Positions 17,269 to 30,558 of a stretch of 64,000 bases of DNA are shown here, piece after piece. Position numbers and translations under genes: made by a program. The DNA is from Wenyingzhuangia gilva (GTDB lineage Bacteria; Bacteroidota; Bacteroidia; Flavobacteriales; Flavobacteriaceae), in NCBI RefSeq assembly GCF_030519655.1, contig NZ_JAUMIT010000002.1, positions 62,001 to 126,000 of the forward strand. The letters run 5' to 3'. The first letter of the stretch is position 1. Each line of letters begins with the position of its first letter. Below the pieces are notes generated by a model. That model had not been told where the DNA came from. It saw only the letters and a list, made by a program, of their open reading frames with translations, and ran no database searches.

Positions 17269-20200
17269 TTGGCAACGAAAAATAATACAAGAGTTAACTT
17301 TGCTTCAGCCAAACTAAGTACAGAATATCCGGACTTTTTAGATATTCAGATTAAATCTTTCCAAGATTTTTTCCAGTTGAAAACTAAGGCTGACGAAAGA
17401 AGCGATGAAGGTTTGTATAAAACTTTCATGGACAATTTTCCAATTACTGACACGCGTAACAACTTCGTGTTAGAATTTTTAGACTATTTTGTAGATCCAC
17501 CTAGATACTCAATTGAAGAGTGTATTGAGCGTGGTTTGACTTATAGTTTACCATTAAAGGCAAGATTGAAATTGTACTGTACAGATCCTGAACATGAGGA
17601 TTTTGAAACAATTGTGCAAGACGTGTACTTAGGTACGGTTCCTTACATGACCAATTCAGGTACCTTTATCATCAACGGAGCTGAGCGTGTTATCGTTTCT
17701 CAGTTACACCGTTCTCCAGGGGTATTCTTTGGACAATCTTTCCATGCAAACGGTACAAAATTATATTCTGCAAGAGTAATTCCTTTTAAAGGGTCTTGGA
17801 TTGAATTTGCTACCGATATCAATCAAGTGATGTATGCTTATATTGATAGAAAGAAAAAATTACCTGTTACTACTTTATTCCGTGCGATTGGATTTGAAAG
17901 AGATAAGGACATTTTAGAGATTTTTAACCTTGCAGAAGAAGTTAAAGTTTCTAAGTCTGGATTAAAGAAAGTACTAGGAAGAAAATTAGCTGCTCGTGTA
18001 TTAAGAACTTGGTTTGAGGACTTCGTTGATGAAGATACAGGAGAAGTTGTATCTATTGAGCGTAACGAGATTGTATTTGACCGTGACACTATTTTAGATA
18101 AAGAACATATTGATGAAATTGTTGATACAGGAGTAAAAACAATTTTATTACACAAAGAAGATAATGAAAGTGGAGATTATGCAATTATCCACAACACATT
18201 ACAAAAAGACCCTACTAACTCTGAAAAAGAAGCTGTAGAGCATATTTATAGACAATTACGTAATGCTGAGCCGCCAGATGAGGAAACTGCAAGAGGAATT
18301 ATTGAAAAATTATTCTTCTCTGAGCAACGTTACAACTTAGGTGAAGTAGGACGTTTTAGAATGAATAAGAAGTTAGGACTTAACGAATCTTTAGAGGAGA
18401 AAGTTTTAACTAAAAACGATATAATCACTATTATCAAAAACTTAATTGAGTTGGTGAACTCAAAAGCAGAGATTGATGATATTGACCACTTATCTAACAG
18501 ACGTGTGCGTACAGTAGGTGAACAATTAGCTGCTCAATTTGGAGTAGGATTGTCTCGTATGGCTCGTACTATTAGAGAAAGAATGAACGTTCGTGATAAC
18601 GAAGTGTTTACACCGATTGACTTAATTAACGCGAAGACTTTATCTTCTGTAATTAACTCATTCTTTGGAACCAACCAGTTATCTCAGTTCATGGATCAAA
18701 CAAACCCATTAGCGGAGATTACTCACAAACGTAGATTATCGGCTTTAGGACCTGGAGGTTTATCTAGAGAAAGAGCAGGATTTGAGGTTCGTGACGTTCA
18801 CTATACTCACTACGGTCGTTTATGTCCAATTGAAACTCCTGAAGGTCCAAACATTGGATTGATTTCATCTTTAGCGGTATATGCAAAAGTGAACAATTTA
18901 GGGTTTATTGAAACCGCATACCGTAAGGTAGAAGATGGACAAGTAAACATTACAGATGAACCTATCTATCTAAGTGCTGAGGAAGAAGAAGGAATGAAGT
19001 TTGCACAATCTAACATTGATATTGCTGAAAACGGACAAATCAATTTAGAAAAAGTTATTGCTCGTGAAGAGGCTGATTATCCAGTCGTAACTCCACAAGA
19101 CATTGACTATATGGATGTATCTCCAAACCAGATTGCCTCTATTTCAGCTTCATTGATTCCTTTCTTAGAACATGATGATGCGAACCGTGCCTTGATGGGA
19201 TCTAACATGATGCGTCAAGCAGTACCATTATTACGTCCTGAAGCTCCTATTGTAGGAACAGGTTTAGAGCGTAGAGTTGCCAAAGATTCAAGAATCTTAA
19301 TCAACGCAGAAGGAACTGGTGAAGTGATTTATGTTGATGCTAATAAGATTACTATTCGTTATGAAAGAACTGAGGAGGAAGCTTCTGTAAGTTTTGATTC
19401 TAACGAAATTACATACGACTTAATTAAGTTTAGAAAAACCAACCAAGGAACTTCTATCAACTTAAAGCCAATTGTTAAAGTTGGAGATACTGTTGAAGAA
19501 GGACAAGTATTGTGTGAAGGATATGCTACTCAAAAAGGTGAATTAGCCTTAGGACGTAACATGAAAGTAGCCTTCATGCCTTGGCAAGGGTACAACTTTG
19601 AGGATGCGATTGTGATTTCTGAAAAAGTTGTAAGAGAAGATATCTTTACTTCTATCCATATTGATGAGTACTCTTTAGATGTAAGAGACACTAAATTAGG
19701 AGCAGAAGAATTGACCAATGATATTCCTAACGTTTCTGAAGAGGCTACTAAAGACTTAGATGAAAACGGAATGATTCGTATTGGTGCTGAAGTGAAGCCT
19801 GGTGATATTTTAATTGGAAAGATTACTCCAAAAGGAGAATCTGATCCAACACCTGAAGAAAAATTATTACGTGCTATCTTTGGAGACAAAGCAGGGGATG
19901 TAAAAGATGCTTCATTAAAAGCATCTCCATCATTAAGAGGAGTTGTAATTGGTAAAAAATTATTTAAGAAAGCAGTTAAAGATAAATCTAAGAGAGTTAG
20001 AGATAAAGAGCAAATAGAGGCTTTAGAAGCACAGTTTACTCATGACTTTGAATCTCTAAAAGACACTTTAATAGACAAGTTGTTTACTTTAATTTCTGGT
20101 AAAACTTCTCAAGGAGTTCAGAATGATTTAGGAGAAGAAGTATTCCCTAAAGGTAAAAAGTACACTTTAAAAATGTTAAACTCTGTTACAGACTTTACAC

Positions 20201-21081
20201 ATTTAACTAAAGGAGCTTGGACAACAGATGATCACTTAAATAACTTGGTTGCTGAATTAATTCACAATTATAAAATTAAAGTTAGTGATTTACAAGGTGC
20301 TTTAAGACGTAAGAAATTTGCGATTACTATTGGAGATGAATTACCAGCAGGTGTCTTGAAATTAGCTAAAATTTATATCGCTAAGAAACGTAAGTTAAAA
20401 GTAGGGGATAAGATGGCAGGACGTCACGGTAACAAAGGTATTGTTGCTCGTATTGTTCGTCAAGAAGAAATGCCATTCTTAGAAGATGGAACACCAGTAG
20501 ATATCGTATTGAATCCATTAGGGGTACCATCACGTATGAACATTGGACAGATTTATGAAACTGTATTAGGATGGGCAGGACAAAAATTAGGTCAAACTTA
20601 TGCAACTCCAATTTTTGATGGGGCAAAGTTAGATCAAATTAACGCCTTAACAGACGAAGCAGGAATTCCAAGATTTGGACACACTTACTTATATGACGGT
20701 GGAACAGGAGAAAGATTTGACCAACCAGCAACTGTAGGTATTATCTACATGATTAAGTTAGGTCACATGATTGATGATAAGATGCACGCACGTTCTATTG
20801 GACCATACTCTTTAATTACACAACAACCATTAGGAGGTAAAGCTCAATTTGGAGGTCAGCGTTTTGGAGAGATGGAGGTATGGGCATTAGAAGCCTATGG
20901 AGCATCTAGTATTTTACGTGAAATTTTAACAGTGAAATCTGATGATGTTATTGGTAGAGCCAAAACTTACGAGGCAATCGTAAAAGGAGAACCGATGCCA
21001 GAACCAGGTTTACCAGAATCATTCAACGTGTTGATGCACGAATTGAAAGGTTTAGGATTAGACGTAAGATTAGAAGAATAG
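17269..21081 (+). CDS. rpoB: DNA-directed RNA polymerase subunit beta
   Basis: 1270 residues, normal for Bacteroidota. Visible landmarks are the rifampicin-region segment [20 protein letters not shown] with [13 protein letters not shown], the segment RHGNKG and the C-terminal [20 protein letters not shown]. The start is TTG (17269): the frame opens with [17 protein letters not shown], close to the usual flavobacterial N-terminus, and no ATG or GTG lies nearby in frame. A non-ATG start for such an abundant protein may be part of its balance with the ribosomal genes. Confidence 0.98.
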   Translation: MATKNNTRVNFASAKLSTEYPDFLDIQIKSFQDFFQLKTKADERSDEGLYKTFMDNFPITDTRNNFVLEFLDYFVDPPRYSIEECIERGLTYSLPLKARLKLYCTDPEHEDFETIVQDVYLGTVPYMTNSGTFIINGAERVIVSQLHRSPGVFFGQSFHANGTKLYSARVIPFKGSWIEFATDINQVMYAYIDRKKKLPVTTLFRAIGFERDKDILEIFNLAEEVKVSKSGLKKVLGRKLAARVLRTWFEDFVDEDTGEVVSIERNEIVFDRDTILDKEHIDEIVDTGVKTILLHKEDNESGDYAIIHNTLQKDPTNSEKEAVEHIYRQLRNAEPPDEETARGIIEKLFFSEQRYNLGEVGRFRMNKKLGLNESLEEKVLTKNDIITIIKNLIELVNSKAEIDDIDHLSNRRVRTVGEQLAAQFGVGLSRMARTIRERMNVRDNEVFTPIDLINAKTLSSVINSFFGTNQLSQFMDQTNPLAEITHKRRLSALGPGGLSRERAGFEVRDVHYTHYGRLCPIETPEGPNIGLISSLAVYAKVNNLGFIETAYRKVEDGQVNITDEPIYLSAEEEEGMKFAQSNIDIAENGQINLEKVIAREEADYPVVTPQDIDYMDVSPNQIASISASLIPFLEHDDANRALMGSNMMRQAVPLLRPEAPIVGTGLERRVAKDSRILINAEGTGEVIYVDANKITIRYERTEEEASVSFDSNEITYDLIKFRKTNQGTSINLKPIVKVGDTVEEGQVLCEGYATQKGELALGRNMKVAFMPWQGYNFEDAIVISEKVVREDIFTSIHIDEYSLDVRDTKLGAEELTNDIPNVSEEATKDLDENGMIRIGAEVKPGDILIGKITPKGESDPTPEEKLLRAIFGDKAGDVKDASLKASPSLRGVVIGKKLFKKAVKDKSKRVRDKEQIEALEAQFTHDFESLKDTLIDKLFTLISGKTSQGVQNDLGEEVFPKGKKYTLKMLNSVTDFTHLTKGAWTTDDHLNNLVAELIHNYKIKVSDLQGALRRKKFAITIGDELPAGVLKLAKIYIAKKRKLKVGDKMAGRHGNKGIVARIVRQEEMPFLEDGTPVDIVLNPLGVPSRMNIGQIYETVLGWAGQKLGQTYATPIFDGAKLDQINALTDEAGIPRFGHTYLYDGGTGERFDQPATVGIIYMIKLGHMIDDKMHARSIGPYSLITQQPLGGKAQFGGQRFGEMEVWALEAYGASSILREILTVKSDDVIGRAKTYEAIVKGEPMPEPGLPESFNVLMHELKGLGLDVRLEE

Positions 21082-21087
21082 AAATTT

Positions 21088-21146
21088 AGTACAGAGTATT
21101 TAGTATACAGTCCTCAGTTTTTACTGAATACTGTATACCGAGTACT
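21088..21146. repeat. Nested inverted repeat between rpoB and rpoC
   Basis: GTATACAGT (21103-21111) pairs with ACTGTATAC (21130-21138); inside lie TCAGT/ACTGA (21114-21118 and 21123-21127) and outside AGTAC/GTACT (21088-21092 and 21142-21146). There is no T run, so it is not a normal terminator. It fills most of the 82-nt gap. It may be an mRNA-processing or stabilising structure, or one copy of a dispersed intergenic palindrome; no second copy was seen in the window. Confidence 0.65.
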
Positions 21147-21163
21147 GAAAACTTAAAAAGATC

Positions 21164-24100
21164 ATGGCAAGAAATAACGATAAAAACCCTACGCAAAAGA
21201 GATTTGAAAAAATTTCTATTGGTTTGGCTTCACCAGAGTCTATTTTAGAGGCTTCTCATGGTGAGGTTTTAAAACCAGAAACAATCAATTACCGTACACA
21301 CAAACCAGAAAGAGATGGTTTGTTTTGTGAGCGTATCTTTGGACCTATAAAAGATTTTGAATGTGCTTGTGGAAAGTACAAAAGAATCCGATACAAAGGT
21401 ATTGTATGTGATCGATGTGGTGTAGAAGTTACAGAAAAGAAAGTACGTAGAGATAGAGTAGGTCACATTAATTTAGTGGTGCCTATCGCTCATATTTGGT
21501 ACTTTAGATCATTACCTAACAAAATGGGATACCTTTTAGGGTTACCATCTAAAAAGTTAGATATGATTATTTACTACGAGAGATACGTAGTAATTCAACC
21601 AGGAAATGCAACTCAATTAGATGGAACGCCATTACAAAAAATGGATTTCTTAACAGAAGAGGAGTATTTAGATATTTTAGAAACTGTTCCTATGGAAAAT
21701 AGATATTTGGATGATGATGATCCAAATAAATTTATTGCCAAAATGGGGGCTGAGTGTTTAATAGAGTTGTTGGATCGTATTGATTTAGAAACTTTATCAT
21801 ATGAATTAAGACACAAAGCAAACACAGAAACTTCTAAGCAACGTAAAACAGAAGCTTTAAAACGTTTGAATGTTGTAGAAGCTTTCCGTGAATCTCAAAA
21901 GAACAGAGAAAACAATCCGTCATGGATGATTTTAAAGGCTATTCCTGTGATTCCACCTGAATTACGTCCTTTAGTACCATTAGATGGAGGTCGTTTTGCT
22001 ACTTCTGATTTAAATGATTTATACCGTAGAGTAATTATCCGTAATAACCGTTTAAAGCGTTTGGTAGAAATTCAGGCTCCTGAAGTTATTTTACGTAACG
22101 AAAAACGTATGTTACAAGAATCTGTAGATTCATTGTTTGACAATACTCGTAAATCATCAGCAGTAAAAACAGAATCTAACAGACCCTTAAAATCTTTATC
22201 AGATTCATTAAAAGGTAAACAAGGTCGTTTCCGTCAAAACTTACTTGGTAAGCGTGTAGATTATTCTGCTCGTTCGGTAATTGTTGTTGGGCCTACTTTG
22301 AAATTATCTGAGTGTGGAATTCCTAAAGATATGGCAGCTGAATTGTACAAACCATTTATCATCCGTAAGTTGATTGAGCGTGGCGTTGTAAAAACAGTAA
22401 AGTCTGCTAAGAAAATAATAGACAAAAAAGAGCCTGTAGTTTGGGATATTTTGGAGAATGTAATTAAAGGACACCCAGTTTTATTAAACCGTGCCCCTAC
22501 GTTACACCGTTTAGGAATCCAAGCTTTCCAACCTAAATTAATTGAAGGAAAAGCAATTCAGTTACACCCGTTAGTATGTTCGGCATTTAACGCCGATTTT
22601 GATGGGGATCAGATGGCGGTACATTTACCGTTAGGACCTGAAGCTATTTTGGAAGCTCAAATGTTATTGTTAGGTTCTCACTCTATCTTAAACCCTGCTA
22701 ACGGTGCACCTATTACAGTACCATCTCAGGATATGGTATTGGGTCTATATTATATGACCAAATTACGTGTTACTGATGAGAAGCATACGGTAAAAGGAGA
22801 AGGATTAACTTTCTACTCACCAGAAGAAGTTACCATTGCTTTTAACGAAAAGGCAGTTGAATTAAACGCTGGGATTAAAGTTAGAACTAAAGATATTGAT
22901 GAAAACGGTAACCAAGTAACTAGAATTATAGAAACTACTGTTGGTAGAGTATTGTTCAATGAACATGTACCACCAGCAGCAGGATATATCAATGATATTT
23001 TAACTAAGAAATCTTTAAGAGGAATTATCGCAAAAGTTTTAAAAGCTACAGATATTCCTACAACTGGAGAGTTCCTGGATAATATTAAAGACATGGGATT
23101 CAAGTTTGCCTTTAGAGGTGGATTGTCATTCTCATTAGGAGATATCATTATTCCAGCTGAAAAGAAGCAAATGATTGCTGATGCCAATGTTGAAGTTGAG
23201 ATGATTATTCAAAACTATAACATGGGTATGTTAACGAATAAAGAGCGTTACAACCAGGTGATTGATATTTGGGGATCTACAAACAACCAATTGACAGAAT
23301 TGTCTATGAAACGTTTGAGAGAAGATCAACAAGGATTTAACTCTGTGTTTATGATGCTTGATTCTGGAGCCCGTGGTTCTAAGGAGCAAATTCGTCAGTT
23401 AACAGGTATGCGTGGATTGATGGCGAAGCCTAAAAAATCTACTTCATCAGGAGGAGAAATTATTGAAAACCCAATTTTATCTAACTTTAAGGAAGGTTTA
23501 TCAATTTTAGAATACTTTATCTCTACGCACGGTGCTCGTAAAGGTCTTGCCGATACGGCATTAAAAACAGCCGATGCAGGATATTTAACACGTCGTTTGG
23601 TAGATGTTGCACAAGATGTAATCATCAATGAATTTGACTGTGGTACTTTAAGAGGTTTAGAAGTATCTGCTTTGAAGAAAAATGATGAAATTGTTGAATC
23701 TTTAAACGAGCGTATCGTAGGTCGTGTTGCATTACACGATGTTAAAGATCCAGTAAATCATGAAGTAATGGTAACTGCAGGTTCTGAGATTACAGAAGAA
23801 TTAGCAGCTATTATTGAAGAGTCAGGATTAGATACTGTAGAAGTACGTTCGGCTTTAACTTGTGAATCTAAAAAAGGTATTTGTTCTAAGTGTTATGGAC
23901 AATCAATGTCAACACGTGATATGGTTCAAATTGGAGAGTCTGTTGGAGTTATTGCTGCACAGTCTATTGGAGAGCCAGGTACACAGTTAACATTACGTAC
24001 TTTCCACGTTGGAGGGGTAGCAGGAAACATTTCTGAGGATAATAAGTTAATAGCTAAGTTTAGTGGTGCATTAACAATTGATGACTTAGTAACAGTACCA

Positions 24101-25450
24101 GGTAAGAATCCTCAAGGTGAGCCAGTAGAGATTGTTATTTCTCGTACAGCAGAAGCTAAGATTATTGATGATAAAATTGGAACTGTATTAAGTACTACAG
24201 TAATTCCTTATGGTTCTTACATATTTGTAAACGGTCAATCAAAAATTAACAAAGGAGATGCTATCTGTCAATGGGATCCATTTAACGGTGTAATTGTTTC
24301 TGAGTTTGCAGGTAAAATTGCCTTTGAAGATTTAGAACAAGGTACTAACTATGCTGTTGAGATTGATGAACAAACAGGTTTCCAAGAAAAAGTAATTATT
24401 GAATCTAAAGACAAGAAGAAAATTCCTGCTTTATTGATTCAAGATCTTGATGGAAATACTTTAAGATCATACTCTTTACCTTTAGGAGCACACTTAATGG
24501 TGAATAATGGTGAAGAAATTGAAACAGGTAAAACATTGGTTAAGATCCCTCGTAAGTCTGGAAAGGCTGGGGATATTACAGGAGGTTTACCACGTGTAAC
24601 AGAATTATTTGAAGCACGTAACCCATCTAACCCAGCGGTAGTTGCTGAAACAGATGGAGTGGTATCTTTTGGTAAAATTAAGCGTGGTAACCGTGAAATT
24701 ATTGTTGAGTCTAAGTTTGGTGATGTTAAGAAATACTTAGTAAAGTTATCTAGTCAAATTTTAGTACAAGAGAATGATTACGTAAAAGCAGGTATGCCTT
24801 TATCAGATGGTTCTGTAACTCCAGAAGATATCTTGAGAATTCAAGGTCCTTCTAAAGTACAAGAGTACATTGTAAACGAAATTCAAGAAGTATATCGTTT
24901 ACAAGGGGTAAGAATTAACGATAAGCATTACGAAGTTGTAGTACGTCAAATGATGCGTAAGGTTAGAATTATTGATTCAGGAGATACTTTATTCTTGGAG
25001 AACTCTTTAGTGCATAAGAATGACTTTATAGAGAAGAATGATGAGATCTATGGAATGAAAGTAATTGAAGATGCTGGAGATTCTGCCATCTTTAAAGCTG
25101 GTCAAATTATTACTGCTCGTCAATTAAGAGATGAAAATTCAAGATTGAAGCGTGAAGATCGTGCTGAAATTGTTGCAAGAGATGCTAGACCTGCAACGGC
25201 AGAGCAAATTTTACAAGGGATTACAAGAGCATCTTTACAAACCAAATCGTTTATTTCTGCAGCATCGTTCCAGGAAACAACAAAAGTGTTGAATGAAGCA
25301 GCTGTAAGTGGTAAAATTGATTACTTAGAAGGATTAAAAGAAAACGTTATTGTTGGTAAGAAGATTCCTGCAGGTACAGGAATGAGAGCTTACAACAATG
25401 TTATTGTAGGTCCTAAAGAGGAGATTGAAGAAAGTTTTGAAATTAAATAA
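21164..25450 (+). CDS. rpoC: DNA-directed RNA polymerase subunit beta'
   Basis: 1428 residues. The N-terminal zinc site is [20 protein letters not shown], the catalytic magnesium loop is [19 protein letters not shown], and the second zinc site includes [26 protein letters not shown] and the clamp-closing C-terminus are present. Co-transcribed with rpoB. A very strong terminator follows. Confidence 0.99.
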   Translation: MARNNDKNPTQKRFEKISIGLASPESILEASHGEVLKPETINYRTHKPERDGLFCERIFGPIKDFECACGKYKRIRYKGIVCDRCGVEVTEKKVRRDRVGHINLVVPIAHIWYFRSLPNKMGYLLGLPSKKLDMIIYYERYVVIQPGNATQLDGTPLQKMDFLTEEEYLDILETVPMENRYLDDDDPNKFIAKMGAECLIELLDRIDLETLSYELRHKANTETSKQRKTEALKRLNVVEAFRESQKNRENNPSWMILKAIPVIPPELRPLVPLDGGRFATSDLNDLYRRVIIRNNRLKRLVEIQAPEVILRNEKRMLQESVDSLFDNTRKSSAVKTESNRPLKSLSDSLKGKQGRFRQNLLGKRVDYSARSVIVVGPTLKLSECGIPKDMAAELYKPFIIRKLIERGVVKTVKSAKKIIDKKEPVVWDILENVIKGHPVLLNRAPTLHRLGIQAFQPKLIEGKAIQLHPLVCSAFNADFDGDQMAVHLPLGPEAILEAQMLLLGSHSILNPANGAPITVPSQDMVLGLYYMTKLRVTDEKHTVKGEGLTFYSPEEVTIAFNEKAVELNAGIKVRTKDIDENGNQVTRIIETTVGRVLFNEHVPPAAGYINDILTKKSLRGIIAKVLKATDIPTTGEFLDNIKDMGFKFAFRGGLSFSLGDIIIPAEKKQMIADANVEVEMIIQNYNMGMLTNKERYNQVIDIWGSTNNQLTELSMKRLREDQQGFNSVFMMLDSGARGSKEQIRQLTGMRGLMAKPKKSTSSGGEIIENPILSNFKEGLSILEYFISTHGARKGLADTALKTADAGYLTRRLVDVAQDVIINEFDCGTLRGLEVSALKKNDEIVESLNERIVGRVALHDVKDPVNHEVMVTAGSEITEELAAIIEESGLDTVEVRSALTCESKKGICSKCYGQSMSTRDMVQIGESVGVIAAQSIGEPGTQLTLRTFHVGGVAGNISEDNKLIAKFSGALTIDDLVTVPGKNPQGEPVEIVISRTAEAKIIDDKIGTVLSTTVIPYGSYIFVNGQSKINKGDAICQWDPFNGVIVSEFAGKIAFEDLEQGTNYAVEIDEQTGFQEKVIIESKDKKKIPALLIQDLDGNTLRSYSLPLGAHLMVNNGEEIETGKTLVKIPRKSGKAGDITGGLPRVTELFEARNPSNPAVVAETDGVVSFGKIKRGNREIIVESKFGDVKKYLVKLSSQILVQENDYVKAGMPLSDGSVTPEDILRIQGPSKVQEYIVNEIQEVYRLQGVRINDKHYEVVVRQMMRKVRIIDSGDTLFLENSLVHKNDFIEKNDEIYGMKVIEDAGDSAIFKAGQIITARQLRDENSRLKREDRAEIVARDARPATAEQILQGITRASLQTKSFISAASFQETTKVLNEAAVSGKIDYLEGLKENVIVGKKIPAGTGMRAYNNVIVGPKEEIEESFEIK

Positions 25451-25472
25451 GTAACTTACTTGATATAAAAAG

Positions 25473-25505
25473 AAAACGGATTCCTATAGGAATCCGTTTT
25501 TTTTT
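25473..25505 (+). terminator. Intrinsic terminator after rpoC
   Basis: AAAACGGATTCC and GGAATCCGTTTT pair perfectly around TATA and are followed by five more T. This ends the large rpo transcript. Confidence 0.95.
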
Positions 25506-25551
25506 GGTTTATAAATATGCTATTTTAGTGCAGATAATAAGAACATACATT

Positions 25552-25863
25552 ATGGAAGAGTCTAAAGACAAACAAGGAAATATAAATATAGAATTAACAC
25601 CTGAAGTTGCAGAAGGAACCTATTCTAATTTGGCTATTATCAATCACTCAAATTCTGAATTTGTATTAGATTTTGTGAATATTATGCCAGGAGTACCAAA
25701 GGCAAAGGTAAAGTCTAGAATTGTACTTACGCCACAACATGCCAAACGTTTGGCACAAGCTTTAATTGATAATATCAATCGTTTTGAGGCACAAGTAGGA
25801 GAAATAAAAGAATTTGAACAACAAGATTATCCTATAAACTTTGGACCGGTTGGAGAGGCTTAA
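25552..25863 (+). CDS. DUF3467 family protein
   Basis: 103 residues from ATG 25552 (MEESKDKQGNINIELTPEVA); the frame is open further upstream but that part would run through the terminator region. AEGTYSNLAIINHSNSEFVLDF and the ALIDNINRFEAQ helix are typical of DUF3467, a small cytosolic family usually found after rpoC in Bacteroidota. Function unknown. Its last 23 nt overlap the PAP2 gene if that gene starts at 25841. Confidence 0.85.
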   Translation: MEESKDKQGNINIELTPEVAEGTYSNLAIINHSNSEFVLDFVNIMPGVPKAKVKSRIVLTPQHAKRLAQALIDNINRFEAQVGEIKEFEQQDYPINFGPVGEA

Positions 25864-26383
25864 AATACTCTTAGTTATACTGATGTTTTCTACTTTCAGT
25901 ATAAAAGCTCAGCATACCATAGAGAGGATAGGAGATGTAGGTTTATATTCCATGCCTTTTGTTGCTTTGGGAACTACTCTCTTAAAAAAAGATAAACCTG
26001 GAGCTTATGCGTTTTCAAAAGCTTTTGTTTTGAATACGGTTGTAACTTTAGGATTGAAAGAAATTACTCATAAAGAAAGACCAAACGGAGAAGATTTTAA
26101 ATCCTTTCCCTCAGGACACACTTCTATTACTTTTCAAGGAGCTGCTTTTTTGCAAAAAAGATATGGATGGGATTATGGTATTCCTGCTTATGCTGTTGCT
26201 GCTTTTACAGGTTTTAGTAGGGTGTATGCAAAAAAACATTATGTAGAAGACGTTGTTGTTGGTGCAACTTTTGGAATTTTGTCTTCTTATCTTTTTACCA
26301 AGAAATTAAACAGCGATCAACTTAGTTTTTCTTTTGATAAAAGAGGAAAAGATTATTGTTTGAGTTATCGATATCAGTTTTAA
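25841..26383 (+). CDS. PAP2-family phosphatase (secreted or membrane)
   Basis: 180 residues from TTG 25841, or 177 from TTG 25850; no ATG is available before the hydrophobic start (LKILLVILMFSTFSIKAQ), which is a signal peptide. The three PAP2 motifs are complete: KEITHKERP, FPSGHTS and SRVYAKKHYVEDVVVG, with the two catalytic His and the Asp. PAP2 enzymes remove phosphate from lipid phosphates such as phosphatidic acid or undecaprenyl pyrophosphate, here on the periplasmic side. It overlaps DUF3467 and is probably coupled to it. Confidence 0.88.
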   Translation: MDRLERLKILLVILMFSTFSIKAQHTIERIGDVGLYSMPFVALGTTLLKKDKPGAYAFSKAFVLNTVVTLGLKEITHKERPNGEDFKSFPSGHTSITFQGAAFLQKRYGWDYGIPAYAVAAFTGFSRVYAKKHYVEDVVVGATFGILSSYLFTKKLNSDQLSFSFDKRGKDYCLSYRYQF

Positions 26384-26386
26384 AAT

Positions 26387-26422
26387 AAAAAAACCCCGAT
26401 GTAGTACACATCGGGATTTTTA
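26387..26422. terminator. Bidirectional terminator between the PAP2 gene and yidC
   Basis: CCCGATGT and ACATCGGG pair around AGTAC, with an A run on the left and a T run on the right, so it works for both converging genes. Confidence 0.88.
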
Positions 26423-26443
26423 GTTTGTTTAATAGGAAAAATA

Positions 26444-28330
26444 TTACTTTTTTCCTTTTTGTCTAGCTTGTTGTTCTTGAGCTTGTTTCATCGCTTCATC
26501 TAAACGTTGCTTAAACTTGCTTGTTTTTTTAGGCTTCTTTCTGTTCTCGTGAATCTTAGCTAAGATTTTTTCTTCATCAATTACATAAGTTTTAATTACA
26601 TACATAATTGTTAACGTTAATAAGTTAGATACAAAATAGTACAAACTCAATCCTGATGCATAGTTGTTAAAGAAAAACAACATCATGATTGGAGAGAAGT
26701 ACATCATCATCTTCATCATTTTTTGCATGTCTGGCATTCCTTCTTGTGCAGGTTGTTGCATACTCATTTGTTGACCTTGGTTCATTCTCATGTAAAAGAA
26801 AATTGCAATAGAAGCCAATACTGGGAATAAACTAAAGTGGTTTCCGTAAAAACTAGATAGAATAGGAATGTGAGTAGACCATTCAAAAACACTATCATAT
26901 GATGATAAGTCATCAGCCCATAAGAAAGGTTGTTGTCTTAAATCTATTTCGGATGGGAAAAAACGGAATAAGGCAAAGAATACAGGCATTTGTAACAATG
27001 CAGGAATACAACCCGCCATCATATTTACCCCAGATTTACGTTGTAACGCCATAATTTCAGACTGACGTTTCATTTGGTTTTCTTTACCAGGGAATTTTGC
27101 GTTGATGGCATCCATTTCTGGTTTTAAAACTTTCATTTTTGCACTAGAAACATATGATTTGTACACCAAAGGAGACATCAATAAACGAACTACTAAAGTC
27201 ATTAAAATAATAACAATTCCATAGTTCCCAATAAAGCTGCTTAGGAAGTGAAAAATAGGAATGAAAGCATTTCTATTGATCCATCCAAAAATTCCCCAAC
27301 CTAGGTTCATTACATTTTCTATTCCTTTGTTGTAAGACGCTAAATTCTTGTGAATGTTTGGTCCAATATAAAAATTCATATTATAACTCAATGCACCATT
27401 GGTTAGTTTTAAAGGAGCTACAGTGCTAAAACTTTTAGTAGCAAGAGTGTCTACCAAAACATCTTTTACCAATGATTCTGAAGTCAATTCAGCCTTTTCA
27501 AAAGGAGTGTTGCTCAATAAAATAGTAGAAAAGAAATGTTGTTTGTAAGCAATCCAATCTACATCAGATTCTATTTCATCATCTTCGGAACCTACGGATA
27601 AATCATCATATTTACCATCTTCTTTTTCATAATGCAAAGCGGTCATTTGATTTTCGTACTTGATACTTTTCTCTTGGCGATTTGCAGTCATGTCCCACTC
27701 AAGATTGATCTTGTTGTTGCTGTTGATGACATTTTCTAATCCTACAGATCTTACAGAAAAATCTAACATATAATCGTTAGGTTTTAATTCATATCGGTAT
27801 TCTAAATATTGACTGTTAGATACTTTTAATTTAAAAGAAGCAACTTGATTTTTTCCGTTTTTTGAAGTTGTAGGAGCAAAAATTAAATCTTTGGTGTTGA
27901 TTAATTTATTGTCTTGTGTACCAAATTGGATATTAAAATTAGAGTTATTGTCTTTAATTAAATATAAAGGAGCTTTTTGATAGTCTTCATAATTTTTTAA
28001 TTGTGCTTCTATAATTTGTCCCCCTTTGTTAGCAATGACTAATTTTAATACGTCATTTTCTAAAGTAGTGGTTCCATTTTCCTCAGTTCCACTAGCCACT
28101 GCATAAGCAAAGGTTCCATATTTTTGAACAGCTGCTGCTTGTAACAAAGAATCCGTAACTACAGCATCAGAGGTTGAGTTTTCTGGTTCGTTACTTTGTA
28201 CTATTTCTGTTTTGGTATTTTCTGCTACAGGCTCTTTGTCCTTTTGAGTCATTGTGTACCAAACTAACACTGCTCCAATTAATGCAAAACCAATTAACTG
28301 GCTAATGTCTAATTTCTTTTTTTCTTCCAT
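26444..28330 (-). CDS. yidC: Membrane protein insertase YidC
   Basis: 628 residues. The N-terminal membrane anchor (LIGFALIGAVLVWYTM), a large periplasmic P1 domain (about residues 50-350) and a C-terminal Oxa1-like insertase core of several membrane helices (GWGIFGWINRNAFIPIFHFL; MSPLVYKSYVSSAKMKVLKPE; GCIPALLQMPVFFALF; FNNYASGLSLYYFVSN) match YidC of Gram-negative bacteria. The basic tail (KKPKKTSKFKQR) can bind ribosomes. It is 64 nt downstream of pyrG on the same strand and is probably co-transcribed. Confidence 0.98.
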   Translation of the reverse strand: MEEKKKLDISQLIGFALIGAVLVWYTMTQKDKEPVAENTKTEIVQSNEPENSTSDAVVTDSLLQAAAVQKYGTFAYAVASGTEENGTTTLENDVLKLVIANKGGQIIEAQLKNYEDYQKAPLYLIKDNNSNFNIQFGTQDNKLINTKDLIFAPTTSKNGKNQVASFKLKVSNSQYLEYRYELKPNDYMLDFSVRSVGLENVINSNNKINLEWDMTANRQEKSIKYENQMTALHYEKEDGKYDDLSVGSEDDEIESDVDWIAYKQHFFSTILLSNTPFEKAELTSESLVKDVLVDTLATKSFSTVAPLKLTNGALSYNMNFYIGPNIHKNLASYNKGIENVMNLGWGIFGWINRNAFIPIFHFLSSFIGNYGIVIILMTLVVRLLMSPLVYKSYVSSAKMKVLKPEMDAINAKFPGKENQMKRQSEIMALQRKSGVNMMAGCIPALLQMPVFFALFRFFPSEIDLRQQPFLWADDLSSYDSVFEWSTHIPILSSFYGNHFSLFPVLASIAIFFYMRMNQGQQMSMQQPAQEGMPDMQKMMKMMMYFSPIMMLFFFNNYASGLSLYYFVSNLLTLTIMYVIKTYVIDEEKILAKIHENRKKPKKTSKFKQRLDEAMKQAQEQQARQKGKK

Positions 28331-28394
28331 TGTTTTAAAAAATAGAAGTCTGTCATGTATATAATGACAGACTTAATGGTTTATTGTGTGTGAT

Positions 28395-30071
<1,677 letters not shown>

Positions 30072-30174
30072 CTATATCTAAGTAATTGTATATCTTTTTG
30101 ATAAGTTCTTAAGTGATAGATATAATGGTGTTTTTAGGACTTGCGAAAAAACTTTAATTTTTCAATAAAAAACA

Positions 30175-30205
30175 TTTGTAATTCTTAAATAATCATTTAT
30201 ATTTG
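30175..30205 (+). promoter_or_regulatory. Promoter of rpmH
   Basis: TTTG at 30175-30178, a 19-nt spacer and TATATTTG at 30198-30205 form an exact consensus vegetative promoter. The leader before rpmH is about 70 nt. Confidence 0.85.
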
Positions 30206-30275
30206 CACACGCTTTGGGAAACCCTATAAGTGTCCAAGTAAACAGCAATAAACAAACGACGTAAGATATAATACA

Positions 30276-30434
30276 ATGAAAAGAACGTATCAACCATCGA
30301 ATAGAAAAAGAAGAAACAAACACGGTTTCAGAGAGAGAATGGCTTCAGCTAATGGACGTAAAGTCTTAGCTAGAAGAAGAGCTAAAGGTAGAGCAAGCAC
30401 AACTGTTTCTTCGTCTCCAAGACATAAGAAATAA
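30276..30434 (+). CDS. rpmH: 50S ribosomal protein bL34
   Basis: 52 residues, [20 protein letters not shown] onward, with [19 protein letters not shown]: a textbook bL34 in sequence and size. It has its own strong promoter and a terminator directly after, so it is monocistronic here and is not joined to rnpA. Confidence 0.98.
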   Translation: MKRTYQPSNRKRRNKHGFRERMASANGRKVLARRRAKGRASTTVSSSPRHKK

Positions 30435-30457
30435 TGATGCATTCATTATAATATATC

Positions 30458-30488
30458 AGGTGTTACTTTTAAGTAACACCTTTTTTTT
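30458..30488 (+). terminator. Intrinsic terminator after rpmH
   Basis: AGGTGTTACTT and AAGTAACACCT pair around a 2-nt centre (the loop is likely a little wider) and are followed by eight T. Confidence 0.93.
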
Positions 30489-30516
30489 GAAATTTTTTTT
30501 TAGAATCTAGTTCAAC

Positions 30517-30542
30517 CAAAGATAATCAGATTGTTATCTTTG
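30517..30542 (+). promoter_or_regulatory. carB -7 box within a perfect dyad
   Basis: TATCTTTG (30535-30542) is the -7 box, 16 nt before the carB ATG. CAAAGATAA (30517-30525) is its exact inverted copy, 8 nt away from TTATCTTTG (30534-30542). The dyad may be an operator, or a palindromic promoter core facing both ways. No clear -33 TTTG is present. Confidence 0.6.
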
Positions 30543-30558
30543 TCTTAAAATTAAACGT

